A DNA stretch of 44,771 nt from Mediterranea sp. (in: CFB group bacteria). Its GTDB lineage: Bacteria > Bacteroidota > Bacteroidia > Bacteroidales > Bacteroidaceae. The notes beneath the pieces were generated by a model, which worked only from the letters and a program-made list of their open reading frames with translations, had not been told where the DNA came from and did no database searches. A program made the position numbers and the translations under genes. How positions within the stretch are numbered: the first letter of the stretch is position 1; each line of letters starts with the position of its first letter. Shown piece by piece: positions 7,091 through 17,300 of this stretch. The DNA lies in the NCBI GenBank assembly GCA_031258135.1, contig JAIRNG010000004.1, positions 1-44,771 of the forward strand. Reading direction: 5' to 3'.

Positions 7091-8008
7091 ATGAGAAAAC
7101 AATCGCTTCTCATATTGTTTATTACTACCTGTATTACGATTCTGTTGTTGTATACAGCATGTACTTATGATTATTTCGAAGACGAAACGAATTATGTCGT
7201 TTATATTCCTGAAGTAAGAGATAAGACCGTCAACGATTGCCGCGTAATGATATACAATGAATCGGGGTTACTGGTCGGCGACAGGTTTGTTGGCGCCTCG
7301 ACCAACGATCCGAAACTCAGTTTGGGGTTATTTACTTTCCGTCTTCCGAAAGGTGATTATAGCGTATATTGCTATGCAAATATCGATGGCGTATCGTTTT
7401 CAGGAGAGAGTACGCGCGAAACTTCTGCTTTTAGCTTGCCTCTCCATGATACGGAAGGGGTCTATCGGCAACCGTCGGATGTCTTTTACGATAAATTCGA
7501 GCATAAGATTGAGAATCCGGGGATACGACATTCCGACACAACGGCTATCGAACGCTATGTAGGACGTATTACCGTACGGTTTAAGAACATTCCGTTTGAC
7601 ATGGCCGATCTTTCCAACATAGAACTGGTTGCAGAGGGAGTGGCTTCCAGGCAGTATCTGAAACATGATACGCTGACATCGCATGTTATGAGAGGAGATG
7701 ATGTCCTGAAGCATACGGATGATGTGAGTTCCGTTTCTTTTTCGGAAGGAACATTAGAGGTCGATCACCGTTATTTCCCTTCGGTAGAGAACAGCTATAA
7801 GAAGTTGAATTTTACGTTTACCGACAGGGGAGGGGATATCGTTGCAATCATACAGGTCGGCGTTACCGATCCGCAGACAAATCTCCCTATCCGTTTGTAT
7901 AGCGGTAAACGTATTATCATCGAAGTGGACCGTTATCTTGTTTCTACGATCCGGCTTGTCGGTTGGGATGAAGATATTAAAAGCGGCGAAAGCATAGGCA
8001 TGTGGTAA
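7091..8008 (+). CDS. Mfa2/FimB-family fimbrial anchor lipoprotein
   Basis: A 305-residue lipoprotein with lipobox LYTAC and lipidated Cys24. The beta-rich body, with the segments VMIYNESG at about 52-59, LPKGDYSVYCYAN at about 95-107 and a C-terminal hydrophobic strand before VGWDED, fits the Mfa2/FimB family. In P. gingivalis such proteins stay lipidated in the outer membrane, hold the fimbria base and limit its length. Unlike the other fimbrillins here it lacks a TRA cleavage tripeptide near the N-terminus, which agrees with a retained anchor. It is followed after 19 bp by the DUF3575 gene. Confidence 0.82.
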   Translation: MRKQSLLILFITTCITILLLYTACTYDYFEDETNYVVYIPEVRDKTVNDCRVMIYNESGLLVGDRFVGASTNDPKLSLGLFTFRLPKGDYSVYCYANIDGVSFSGESTRETSAFSLPLHDTEGVYRQPSDVFYDKFEHKIENPGIRHSDTTAIERYVGRITVRFKNIPFDMADLSNIELVAEGVASRQYLKHDTLTSHVMRGDDVLKHTDDVSSVSFSEGTLEVDHRYFPSVENSYKKLNFTFTDRGGDIVAIIQVGVTDPQTNLPIRLYSGKRIIIEVDRYLVSTIRLVGWDEDIKSGESIGMW

Positions 8009-8027
8009 GATAACATAAAAGAGAAGT

Positions 8028-8630
8028 ATGAAAAGAAAGAGGCTCATGAAATATATGCTAAGTGTAATCGTTTTAAGTACGTTTACAATGACAGCCGGCG
8101 CTCAGAGTATAAAAACAAATATCCCTTTATGGCTGGCCGGTTCTCCTAATATTGGCTTTGAGTACACATTGACCCGTCAGCTAACGCTGAACACAGAGGT
8201 ATTCTGGATGCCCTATATGTTCAAGAAAGGCGAAGAGGTGTTCCGTGTACTGGAGGGTATTGTAGAAGTGCGTCATTATTGGAATCCCAGTAATTTCTAC
8301 ACCAATGATTCCTGGGATGGGTTTTACGTTGGTCCATACGCCATGTATGGCAATTTCAATATCGGGTTAATAAAAAACGGGGATAAAGCCTCAAGCATCC
8401 GCCGCGAAGGCTGGGGTGTTTCCGGCGGTATATCTGCGGGTTACAAATTCGCTTTCGGAACCCGTCTGGCATTGGATGTCAATGTAGGCCTGGGATACGC
8501 TCACCTTCAATATAATAAATATCTGTTAGGTGGAGAATATACGGACTATCCTGTAGAAGTGAAGGACACACGGCAATGGATAGGGCCGACAAAATTCGGT
8601 GTACATATTGTTTACAATATATTCCGTTAA
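8028..8630 (+). CDS. DUF3575 outer-membrane beta-barrel protein
   Basis: A 200-residue secreted protein. A signal peptide ends in TAGA-Q at about 25/26. The mature part starts with IKTNIPLWLAGSPNIGFEY, the typical opening of DUF3575 proteins, followed by amphipathic strands (LTLNTEVFWMPYMF, GFYVGPYAMYGNF, GGISAGYKF, LALDVNVGLGYAHLQY) and a terminal aromatic residue near the end, as in small outer-membrane barrels. DUF3575 genes commonly lie next to Mfa2 and OmpA genes in Bacteroidales fimbrial loci; their molecular job is not known. Tight spacing on both sides (19 and 24 bp) supports one operon. Confidence 0.85.
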   Translation: MKRKRLMKYMLSVIVLSTFTMTAGAQSIKTNIPLWLAGSPNIGFEYTLTRQLTLNTEVFWMPYMFKKGEEVFRVLEGIVEVRHYWNPSNFYTNDSWDGFYVGPYAMYGNFNIGLIKNGDKASSIRREGWGVSGGISAGYKFAFGTRLALDVNVGLGYAHLQYNKYLLGGEYTDYPVEVKDTRQWIGPTKFGVHIVYNIFR

Positions 8631-8654
8631 TGTAAATGATAAAAAGTTGCTAAA

Positions 8655-10502
8655 ATGACAAAAATGAAAATTCAGAGTTTATTATCCGTCACCGCTCTTC
8701 TTTTCCTGTTGGGGTGGACTTTTCCCTCTATCGCTCAGGAACGGAAGGTAAGCGCTATTGAAAGACGGGCTGACCGGAACTTTATCAGGCAGAAGTTTGG
8801 TAAGGCGATGGTGCAGTATGAAACAGCCATTGCGCGCGAAACAAGCGACCTGAACAAGGCTTCGATACATTTGAAGACCGCGCGTTTGTATTTCATGCTG
8901 CGTGATTACGACAACTCATCTGTTCACTATGCGAAAGCATTGGAGTTACATGATGATTTATTCCTGGCGGACGATTTGTGTGATTACATAGATGCGCTTC
9001 GTTTTCTGGGAAATAATAAAAAGGCGGAAGGTATTTGCCTGAACAATGTGTATAAGGACATTTATAGCCGTTACCAGCGTTTTCAGAATACGTTAGACGC
9101 CCTTGCTATGCGACATGCCATTATTGAAGATCCGGGATTTGCGGCTGAAAGACTTCCGCTGAATACTCCGAATGCGGAGTTTTGGGTGGGTAACTATGGC
9201 AATGAGCCGTTCTATGCCATGAGTGTGAGTGATTTCAATGATCCCGGGAAACTGTTTTTCCATCGTACACACTATTATAGACTGGATGATGCGGACGGGG
9301 CGGACGCCGGATCGCAGAAGTCCTCCCGTGATAAAGGATATCTGTATCATATTCCTGTCGACATGCAAAACGGCCCGTTGTGTTTCTCTTCCGATATGCG
9401 GATGATGGTGGCTACGGTGCTGGAATATAAGAAGTCGGTGGCGAGTGTCGATGTAGCCGATAGGAACACGCGTCCTTTTCAGGCTAAGTTGCTTTACTCG
9501 AAGCTGAATCATGACAGGGGCAGGTTTTCCAGGTATAAACCCCTCTTTCATCAGGAATCCGATTGTTCCTATGCCCATCCGTTTCTGTTCAATGACGGTA
9601 ATTCCTTATTGTTCGTATCCGATGTGCCGGGTGGTTATGGCGGATTCGACATCTATGTGACCCACTTTGATGAATCTTCGCAGAAGTGGAGCGCACCGAT
9701 CAACCTGGGTTCCCAGGTGAATACGGAGGGTGACGAGATTTGTCCGGTTCTTTTTGAAGACCGTCTGATCTTCTCCTCCAATGGTCTGCCGGGATTTGGC
9801 GGATACGACCTATTTACTACGCTTTTCGATAAAAACGGCGTTGTCCCCAGGGGTGTGATTCATTTTCCCCATCCGGTGAACTCTGTGTTTAACGACTATT
9901 ATATGTGTCCGGTGGATTTGTACACGGCTTATTTCGTGTCCGACCGTAATCCGTCGACCCGCGATGATATATACTATTTGCACATGCTTAAAGAATTAAG
10001 CTCCTGGCAGGCTAAGCCTTTCTACGGAATGAGTGAGGAAGCTGCCGTTATGGGCGGTCCGCTTCTGCTTGGCGGTTTGTCGGAAACCGCCGCGCCCGAA
10101 TCGGTTACGCTGAAGAAGCATGCTCCTAAAGGGTTGCTGCTGACAGTCTACTTCGATTTTGATTCTTCGGAACTGACTCCGGAGTCAGTTGGCCGCCTGA
10201 TGCATTTCGTCAATGAGATAGATGCTTACCTGCTCGATGAGCTGACCTTCAGCGGTTATGCGGATGAAGTCGGCGGCGATAGCTATAATTATGCGTTGTC
10301 GGAGCGCAGGGCTAAAACGGTTGCCGATTTCCTGCATGAGAACGGGATGTCCTGTCCGTTTACCATGATCGGACACGGACGTATCAAACTCTCGAAGGAA
10401 GAAGTGGATGAGGAGGTTTCCACATTCCCATGGACAGAAGGAGAAATTGATTGGACGCGTGTGAACCGTCGCGCCCGTCGTGTAGAGATATATAATAAGT
10501 AA
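8655..10502 (+). CDS. TPR / PD40 beta-propeller / OmpA protein of the fimbrial locus
   Basis: A 615-residue exported protein. Signal peptide about 1-28 (ending SIAQ), TPR-like helices about 30-145, a PD40-type propeller region about 190-450 (SYAHPFLFNDGNSLLFVSD, GYGGFDIYVT and GFGGYDLFTT are typical blades), and a C-terminal OmpA-like domain about 490-615 with DFDSSELTPES, the GYADEVGG loop and LSERRAKTVADFL. The OmpA domain binds peptidoglycan. The layout resembles PorE/gliding-associated proteins, so it may brace the fimbrial assembly to the cell wall; this is inference. The ATG at 8664 is an alternative start. It is co-directional and closely spaced with its neighbours. Confidence 0.88.
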   Translation: MTKMKIQSLLSVTALLFLLGWTFPSIAQERKVSAIERRADRNFIRQKFGKAMVQYETAIARETSDLNKASIHLKTARLYFMLRDYDNSSVHYAKALELHDDLFLADDLCDYIDALRFLGNNKKAEGICLNNVYKDIYSRYQRFQNTLDALAMRHAIIEDPGFAAERLPLNTPNAEFWVGNYGNEPFYAMSVSDFNDPGKLFFHRTHYYRLDDADGADAGSQKSSRDKGYLYHIPVDMQNGPLCFSSDMRMMVATVLEYKKSVASVDVADRNTRPFQAKLLYSKLNHDRGRFSRYKPLFHQESDCSYAHPFLFNDGNSLLFVSDVPGGYGGFDIYVTHFDESSQKWSAPINLGSQVNTEGDEICPVLFEDRLIFSSNGLPGFGGYDLFTTLFDKNGVVPRGVIHFPHPVNSVFNDYYMCPVDLYTAYFVSDRNPSTRDDIYYLHMLKELSSWQAKPFYGMSEEAAVMGGPLLLGGLSETAAPESVTLKKHAPKGLLLTVYFDFDSSELTPESVGRLMHFVNEIDAYLLDELTFSGYADEVGGDSYNYALSERRAKTVADFLHENGMSCPFTMIGHGRIKLSKEEVDEEVSTFPWTEGEIDWTRVNRRARRVEIYNK

Positions 10503-10529
10503 CAGGAAACATAAAATACAAAACGAGAT

Positions 10530-12986
10530 ATGAAAAAGATAAGAATTCATAGAGCTTTGGCGTTGTTCGTACTGGGTTTGATAGCCTCAGCGCAGGGTTT
10601 TTCCCAGTATATGCCTGTGGTATTCGATAAGAAATATGGAGAGAACAACAGGGTGGAACATGTATGTTCGTTGGCTGGCGATGAAGTAGCCGTGATTGGC
10701 AAGGACGGTCAGAAACTGAACTTAACCTGGGTAGACCGCGAAGGAGGCGTAGTGTTTTCTTTGCCGTTGACCGGGTTTACTTCCGTCAATCAGTTAACCG
10801 AACTGGATGACAACCGTGTATTGATCGTCGGCCAGTCGGCTATGGCCGGCAAGTTGAAAGAGAAGAAAGAGCTTACCCTCTGCGGTCGCGCCGCAATCAT
10901 CAATCGCGCCGGTCAGATGGCGACGAATGTCTATGCCGGTGCGCAGGGCGGTGAGTTCCTGAAAGGCGCTTTGCTGAAGAGCGGCGCTCTGATGTTGGCC
11001 GGTACGGAGCCCAGGGGTTCGGGCCGGCAAGGTGTGATACTGAAGGTTGATTATACCGGAAAGGTGCTTTATCAGTACAATAATCTGGAAAGCGGCTATT
11101 GCGCTCATTTTGAAGTGTTGGGCAATACGGTGGAGTATGTGTGCGCCGCTTTCTCTGCGGAGAAGGAAAACGAAAAAGCCGTTATCGTCCGTCTGGACGA
11201 CAAAGGAAAGCCCTATTACATCACCTCCATTCCGGCTCCCCTTTTCCGGGTGTCGGCGTTATGCGCCAATATCAATGACGGTTCCGTGCTCCTGACCGGC
11301 AATTCGCCGGTCGATGGCGGGGTAGTGTATAAGGTTCGTCCCGAAGGCGATATTGTGTTTGGCAAAACGCTGATCCCTCCCGCCGGAAATGTTTCCCTCA
11401 GCCATCTGAAAGTGTCCCGCAACGGTAATATCCTGTTGGGTGGCACCGGTAGCAAAGGATATTATTCCCTGTTGCGCAGCGATGGCACTCCTTTGTATTC
11501 GGGTCTCGCCGACGGGATTGTCTCAGGCATGGGTATGAATGTCGGTACGGGTGAGTCTGTGGTGACGACTTACGATGTGAACACCCGTCGCGGTTCGTTC
11601 GTCCGCATATCGTCTGCCGGAAAAGCTGAGTTTGCCCGTACGATTGAGGGCAGCTTCGACCATATCAACATTTCCAATAACGGAGAGGTGTTGCTTCTTT
11701 CTTCATCCGAAGGACGTATCAGCATGTATTCCGCCGCCGGGAACAGGGAGTTCGACCGGTTCATTGCAGATAACAAACCTGCCGCGTATCGTAAGGCGTT
11801 GATCGCCGCGTCGGGCGAGGTGCTTTTCCTCAGCGAAGATAGCCGCCTGATTAAACTCGGACATGGATTGTATGTGTCTGACGTGAATATCACTAAACCG
11901 GTCAACGGAACAGCCACGGCTGTATTTACCGTAACACTGACAGGTTACGCAACGACCAAGGAAGGCGCGCCGGTGCCCGTAAGTGTGGATTATGCCACAC
12001 ATGACATCTCTGCCACGACGGCCGGCAACTATATTCCGGTGGAGGGCAGGCTGTCGTTTACGCCGTCGCGCGGTACGGCCGACCGTTACCTGATCAAACA
12101 GGAGATTGAAGTTCCCGTAAAGGCGAACAATCATGTTGAAGGGATGAAGGAGTTCGAGCTCCGTCTTTCCGGCGTCCGGCAGAGTTACCTGGTGAAGCCT
12201 GTGGGCAGGGCTGTGATCGAAGACCAGCATACCGTTGTGAAACTTGTGCGCACGGAAAGCGGTGTTGAAGGCTCAAAGGACGTGTTGTACGAACTGGGCC
12301 TGTTCAAAACCGATGGTACTCCGTTGACCAATTCTACCGGTTCCAATATTATCGTGGACGGTATTTATGGAGACGGTACCGCCGATGCGCTTGACTTCGA
12401 TATGGGACTTACTCCCCGTGTCGTGTTCAGGCATGGCAGCCGGCAGGCCGCTTTCAGCGCCAAAACATTGGAAGATACCCGTTATGAATTGCCTAAGACG
12501 ATCGTTATAAACTTCAATAATATACATCACCTCAGCAGTTCCAATGTCACTTTTGATGGCGAGCTGTTGAGTTGCAGCGGTCTTGTTGCCGATCAGCCCG
12601 CCAGGGTAGCCGTTGTTTCACTTGGCGACCATCGTGTCAACAACAGTGCGTTGTCGGGATTCTTCACCGTTTCGTTGCTTCGCGCTTCGGACGGCGCTTT
12701 GCAGACGAACGTAACGGGCAATGACATTGTGGTGAATTGCGCGCTTATGCCCGATGCCAGCGCTAAGGAGGGTAAGGATTTTGTCTTTACGAACATCCAT
12801 GACCTGAGGATCAGCGGCGACGGCAATCATGGTTCGGTCAATGTGAACGGTGTGGTGCTGTACAGTACGGATACGGCGGAAAAACAGGTCAGGTTGCAGG
12901 TTAAGTCGGTGAACCATCCGGCTAACGCCCAACCGGTCTCTGTTCCCGAAACCGGATGTGTGGCTGAATTCACCATACGGAAATAA
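10530..12986 (+). CDS. Large exported protein with propeller-like and Calx-beta domains
   Basis: An 818-residue protein with a signal peptide (about 1-25). Residues 30-450 carry recurring segments such as LLKSGALMLAGTEP, NINDGSVLLTGNSP and SRNGNILLGGTGS, which look like beta-propeller blades. From about 465 the segment VSVDYATHDISATTAGNYIPVEG followed by EVPVKANNHVEGMKEFEL is a good Calx-beta domain, and the remainder to 818 repeats similar beta-sandwich patterns (about 570-680 and 690-815). It probably works at the cell surface in the fimbrial system, as a scaffold or minor subunit, but no known fimbrial protein is recognised. It is followed by a strong hairpin and a 333-bp gap. Confidence 0.75.
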   Translation: MKKIRIHRALALFVLGLIASAQGFSQYMPVVFDKKYGENNRVEHVCSLAGDEVAVIGKDGQKLNLTWVDREGGVVFSLPLTGFTSVNQLTELDDNRVLIVGQSAMAGKLKEKKELTLCGRAAIINRAGQMATNVYAGAQGGEFLKGALLKSGALMLAGTEPRGSGRQGVILKVDYTGKVLYQYNNLESGYCAHFEVLGNTVEYVCAAFSAEKENEKAVIVRLDDKGKPYYITSIPAPLFRVSALCANINDGSVLLTGNSPVDGGVVYKVRPEGDIVFGKTLIPPAGNVSLSHLKVSRNGNILLGGTGSKGYYSLLRSDGTPLYSGLADGIVSGMGMNVGTGESVVTTYDVNTRRGSFVRISSAGKAEFARTIEGSFDHINISNNGEVLLLSSSEGRISMYSAAGNREFDRFIADNKPAAYRKALIAASGEVLFLSEDSRLIKLGHGLYVSDVNITKPVNGTATAVFTVTLTGYATTKEGAPVPVSVDYATHDISATTAGNYIPVEGRLSFTPSRGTADRYLIKQEIEVPVKANNHVEGMKEFELRLSGVRQSYLVKPVGRAVIEDQHTVVKLVRTESGVEGSKDVLYELGLFKTDGTPLTNSTGSNIIVDGIYGDGTADALDFDMGLTPRVVFRHGSRQAAFSAKTLEDTRYELPKTIVINFNNIHHLSSSNVTFDGELLSCSGLVADQPARVAVVSLGDHRVNNSALSGFFTVSLLRASDGALQTNVTGNDIVVNCALMPDASAKEGKDFVFTNIHDLRISGDGNHGSVNVNGVVLYSTDTAEKQVRLQVKSVNHPANAQPVSVPETGCVAEFTIRK

Positions 12987-13319
12987 TGAGCCGGTTCTTC
13001 CGGCGATGGCCATCCTGTGGCGGCCATCGCCGGAAAAGGATCTGTCTTTTTATCAAAGGTGTGTAAGTATCAGGAAATGTAGAAAAACAGTGGGACCGTT
13101 GTATCTCCGGCGGTCTCCCGGAGTGAGGACTCTGGAAGAGATCGGATGGGAACGCAAGGAGAGCAGGGAACGGTGTTTCCGTCGTTTGGTAGCGGTTTTT
13201 TTATGTGTATTGCTTATTCTCTCTCTCTTTGTGTGACAGGAAGGTCGCAGAGGGATTGGCGCATAAACAGATTAAGGATTGAAAAGCAATGGTTACTCAG
13301 TAACAGTTAAAAAAAGATT
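12987..13319 (+). other. Gene-free gap with hairpins inside the fimbrial cluster
   Basis: No credible gene. It contains a perfect 14-bp hairpin (12998-13035), a small ACGG/CCGT stem with a 7-T run at 13196-13202, and a GTTACT-C-AGTAAC dyad at 13292-13304. No exact TAnnTTTG promoter was found, so the last two fimbrial genes may depend on read-through. Confidence 0.55.
12998..13035 (+). terminator. Strong hairpin after the Calx-beta gene, possible partial terminator
   Basis: TTCCGGCGATGGCC (12998-13011) and GGCCATCGCCGGAA (13022-13035) pair perfectly around a 10-base loop. The T-run begins only about 11 bases later and is short, so it may be a processing or stabilising hairpin, or a leaky terminator lowering expression of the two downstream genes. 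Confidence 0.55.
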
Positions 13320-14396
13320 ATGGTTAAAAACATGAATGGAAAATTGTTTGTTCCCGTTTTGTTCACAGCGTGTTGTGCATCATTGTTCACGGCATGTAAT
13401 GACGTAAATGAATCTTTGGATAATAGTCTTGTGACCCTTAAGTTCGTTTTGCCGGATGATGATACCCATGATATCCGGCCCGATGGAACCAGAGCCGGAA
13501 CCCAAGTAGACGGCTCGGCGGCCGAATCTAAAATAAACACGTTGAAATTCCTGGTCTATAATCAGGATGGAACGAAGGTCGAAGTGTATAAAAGCATCAG
13601 AATCAATGCCGATTGGACGAGTGACGACTCCATGTGGGACGGGACTAACAAGTCCTTGCGCATACCTGTGACGCAAGGCCGCAAGCAGATATACTGTATT
13701 GCGAACTGGGCGGATCCGGCCACGACGGATATGCCTGCCATCGACGGGTCGACGGCCGGCAATGTAACCGCCCTGCTGGCCATGGAGCGTAAACATGACG
13801 GGGTTGAGCTGACCACTCCTCCGGTTATGACTTCGGCTTTGTCGTCGGTGTCGGTCGGCGCTTCGACACAGAACCTGTCGGTTGAACTCAAGCGACAGGT
13901 CGCCCGCGTCGAGTTATGCCCTAATATTTCTCAGGAGCTGGCGGTCTTAGGCGCGAAAGTTAAGATTACGGGAGTTAAGTTCAGGAACCTGCCCACGAAA
14001 GCCTATCTTTTCCCAAAGTCTTCCTTAGCCAGTCCGTCCTCGACCGGTCAATGGGATCAGAGTAATTTCATTGAGTTCGCCCCGAATGATATACTTCAGC
14101 AGACGGCGACCGATCTGGATACGAAATGTTATATTCCGGAGTATAAGCCGGCAGGCCAGGCTACTGCTACGGTTATGGTTATCCGGGCCGAATTTAACGG
14201 GCAGACGTTGTACTATACGGTTGTCATCGATCCGGCTACTTCGGCCAAACCGGCTCATAAAGCCTTTGAGATAGAACGCAATCACACGTACCGGTTCTGC
14301 CTGACCATATTGGGCGAGGGGTCTGTGAGTGAAACCACAAGAAGTATCAGTGATCAGGCTGATGCAAATCTGATTTGTAAATTAGAGATAAGATGA
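13320..14396 (+). CDS. Second fimbrillin-family lipoprotein
   Basis: A 358-residue fimbrial subunit precursor with lipobox LFTAC and lipidated Cys26. The first strand (SLVTLKFVLP) is followed by a linker and TRA at 57-59, the presumed Arg-cleavage site. The middle contains the usual fimbrillin segments KINTLKFLVYNQDG at about 71-84 and QIYCIANWAD at about 117-126. The C-terminus (NHTYRFCLTILGEGS..) fits the donor-strand end of Mfa1/FimA-like proteins. Its stop overlaps the start of the next gene by 4 bp (ATGA), which indicates translational coupling. It is probably an accessory subunit joining the tip to the shaft; that role is inference. ATG at 13332 is an alternative start. Confidence 0.82.
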   Translation: MVKNMNGKLFVPVLFTACCASLFTACNDVNESLDNSLVTLKFVLPDDDTHDIRPDGTRAGTQVDGSAAESKINTLKFLVYNQDGTKVEVYKSIRINADWTSDDSMWDGTNKSLRIPVTQGRKQIYCIANWADPATTDMPAIDGSTAGNVTALLAMERKHDGVELTTPPVMTSALSSVSVGASTQNLSVELKRQVARVELCPNISQELAVLGAKVKITGVKFRNLPTKAYLFPKSSLASPSSTGQWDQSNFIEFAPNDILQQTATDLDTKCYIPEYKPAGQATATVMVIRAEFNGQTLYYTVVIDPATSAKPAHKAFEIERNHTYRFCLTILGEGSVSETTRSISDQADANLICKLEIR

Positions 14397-17300
14397 ACGT
14401 GAAAAATATAGCCGGAAGATTAAGCCTGTTCAATGCATTGGTTGTGACGCTGGTGGTATCTGTATTTCTGATATACCTGTCGTGTACGGATAAATTGGAT
14501 AACCCTGCCGATGGAAACAGTTATTCGATGACTTTCACTACCCGGGCCGGCGAGACTCTGGCCGCCGACCTGATCCCTAATATGCGTCTTTTTACCTTTG
14601 ACCGGAGCACGAAGGTGTTTCATAATGAAGTATTCGACATTACGCGGACAACGAACAAGCTGACGGCCAGGGTGGAAGCCAAAACGTGGGATATGGTTCT
14701 GGTCTCTTCACCGTCCGGTTTTACGTTGAACGCTCCACGGACGGCCGTGTCCATGGAAAATCTCCCGATGTATGTCTATCAGCCTGTTGTTCATAAAGGC
14801 AGGAGTACGGATGCCGCGGAGCTGTTCTTTCAGAACAAGCTGACGCCTGCCATCACTGCGGGTACGACTAAAGATATGGATGTCCAGTTGAATCGTGTGG
14901 TGGCTAAGGTTGAGATCGTTGTGGATAAAGTGACCCCTAATTTCAATTTGTCCGGCGACCACAGGATACAGTTGCATGATGTTCCGAGTACGATCAGTTA
15001 TGCAGGGAAACTGTTGCCGGGCGCTGCTAATCCCGATGTGCTTTCCGAACCCCTGAAAGCGCCTGTTACGCTCGTTCAGGGCAGCAATGGCTTTCTGAAG
15101 GCTTCCGAAACGATCACGTTTATCATTCCCGCTCATCAGGGCAGTGATTTTCTGGCGAGTAAACCGGCCGACGTTGTCGGGAAGAAGATGAGCATTACGG
15201 TTGACTTTGAACGTGCGGGGGGCGGCAGCCGGTTTACCAAAACGGTCGAGATCGATAAGGTTGCGTTGTGCAACCGTGTCCTGCGCGTCAATGTAGCGGT
15301 CAACGATGGCGTGTCGTTTGACACCAAAATCCTTCCCTGGGAACGTGTGGACATTACCGGCAGCGTAGGCCGGGGCTATCAGAACTGGCTGTATGTGAAG
15401 AAAGGCGGCATCGGCAGCGGATTGTCGTGGAACGACCCTTTGCCCGATATTAATACGGCGATAGCGAAAGCGAAAGCCCTCATCGGCATCGGTAAGACGG
15501 TGAATGGTATTCTTGTGGCCGGCGGTGGAAATTCGGTCTATAACGAGGGGCTGACCGTGCCGGCTGACATGAAGATATATGGCGGATGGAAGGGGGAAAG
15601 CGGTACGGAACTCGCGGCCAATGACGTGACCGGCCCGCATACGTCTGCCGGCCGCGACCTGAAAAGCTCCAAGGCTCATATTGCCTCAGGCTCCGAAAGT
15701 GTTATCCTGTCCGAGTCCGGTGCGGTCCTCGATGGCTTCGTCGTATCGGGTTCGGGTAGCGCCGGCGCTGAGGGACTTGTTGTCGTGTCTCACGCTTCGG
15801 CATGGATCAATGCCGTCGAGATCGACAATCAGACGGCGATCGGGTCGGCCCATGCGCTTTCTGTCAGTGAAGGAGTAGGCACTAACGTGTTGGTGGCCGG
15901 AAACAATAAAGGCGTGTCGGTGACGGGTGGCGGCAAACTTGTGAACGCCACCATCGCAAATAACACTGCTGCGTCCGTCTTTTCGGGAACCTTGCTGAAT
16001 ACGGTTTACTGGGGAAATCAGGGAACGGCCGCTACCACCGGAAAGATCAATCACTGCGCTTTTCAGGGAACGGTTCCCGCCGGAACGAATTATCCGGTAA
16101 ATGATGTGAACGATCTGTGGTTTACGGCGAGTAACGTGGTTCCCGGCCCGCATTTCGATCTGGGTTCGACTTCCGGACTGGCCCGCTATGAGGCGGGTAC
16201 GGCGAAGCCTACCCGGTCGCCGATGTTGCGCCGTGGCGATAAGTCTTTGTTCGACAAGAACCTTCCCATAAAGATTGCCGACCAGTACAAAAAGGATATT
16301 AACGGCAACGTCCGTTACCATAAGGCCATTGACGGAAAGACGGAGGTCGTCGACATCGGTTGTTATGAAAATGCTTCGCACAAGGGATTCCAGTTGAGGT
16401 GGTCTACGGAGAACGTGTACGTTTCGGCCAAGAAGGGCTACTCCAGTCAGTTGCCCCTGTTGCTGCCGGCCAATGAAGACCCCGACATCAACGTCGAAGT
16501 AAGCTGGACGGTGTCCGTAAAGAGCAGGTCGCTGACCGACTGCACGTTTGACGGCGCGGTGGTCAACGGTGTAGCCACCGGCTCAAACACCGGTTCGGGC
16601 AGTGGAGTGATGGTTGGAACCATCCAGTTCACGCCGTCGCAGGATTACACAAGTAAATATGAACGGTTGCTGGGCGTCATCGCCATATCGACTCAACTCG
16701 GCGTCTATCTGCCCAATACGGAACTGCAGGTATGGCAGACCGCAGGGGTGTCGTTGAAATGGACGCACGGCTACGTCGGGTCCTTCCACAGGAGCGGGGA
16801 GCGCGGAGCGCGGTTCATTCACGGTTATAACAGTTTGGGAGGCGATTGGAGCGTACGTATTTTCAGCGGAACCGAATGGATAAAGATCGATGACAACGGG
16901 AAGAACGACGGCGATGACATCACCGATCCCGCCGAAGGCAGGACGCCGTCGGGCGGTTACTATAAGGAAGTTGACGAAGCATGGGGAGGAGTGGTCACCG
17001 GAAACGGTTCGGATATCAGGTTCCGTGTAGGGATGAAGAGTAAGAACACAACGGGCAAGCCGCGCTACGGACTGATCGTCATCTCCCGCAAGGAAAGCAT
17101 CTCTTACTTCTTTGTTCGCCAGGGCGAAGAACCCGATTATGTCTACAGACCGACGGACGTAAGGCCTACGGCAGGAACCAGAAACGCATCTTATGTGCAG
17201 AAGTTCTCGATGTATAACTTGAGCGATCCCTACGAACGGAAAGAAGAGAAGGGCTCCAATTTAGGCGCAGGCGGCGGAGGGTTTACCAAGTATCCCACAC

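Noticed and set aside
13292..13304. GTTACT-C-AGTAAC dyad resembling the recombination half-sites
   Set aside because: The centre is 1 base against 5 between the same half-sites in the inverted repeats, the outer CCG/CGG bases are missing and there is no partner copy nearby.
14708..15679. Long minus-strand open frame (323 codons) under the tip gene
   Set aside because: Antisense shadow of a real gene with G/C-rich third positions; no coherent motifs. The same applies to 15686-16381 and 42248-43270.
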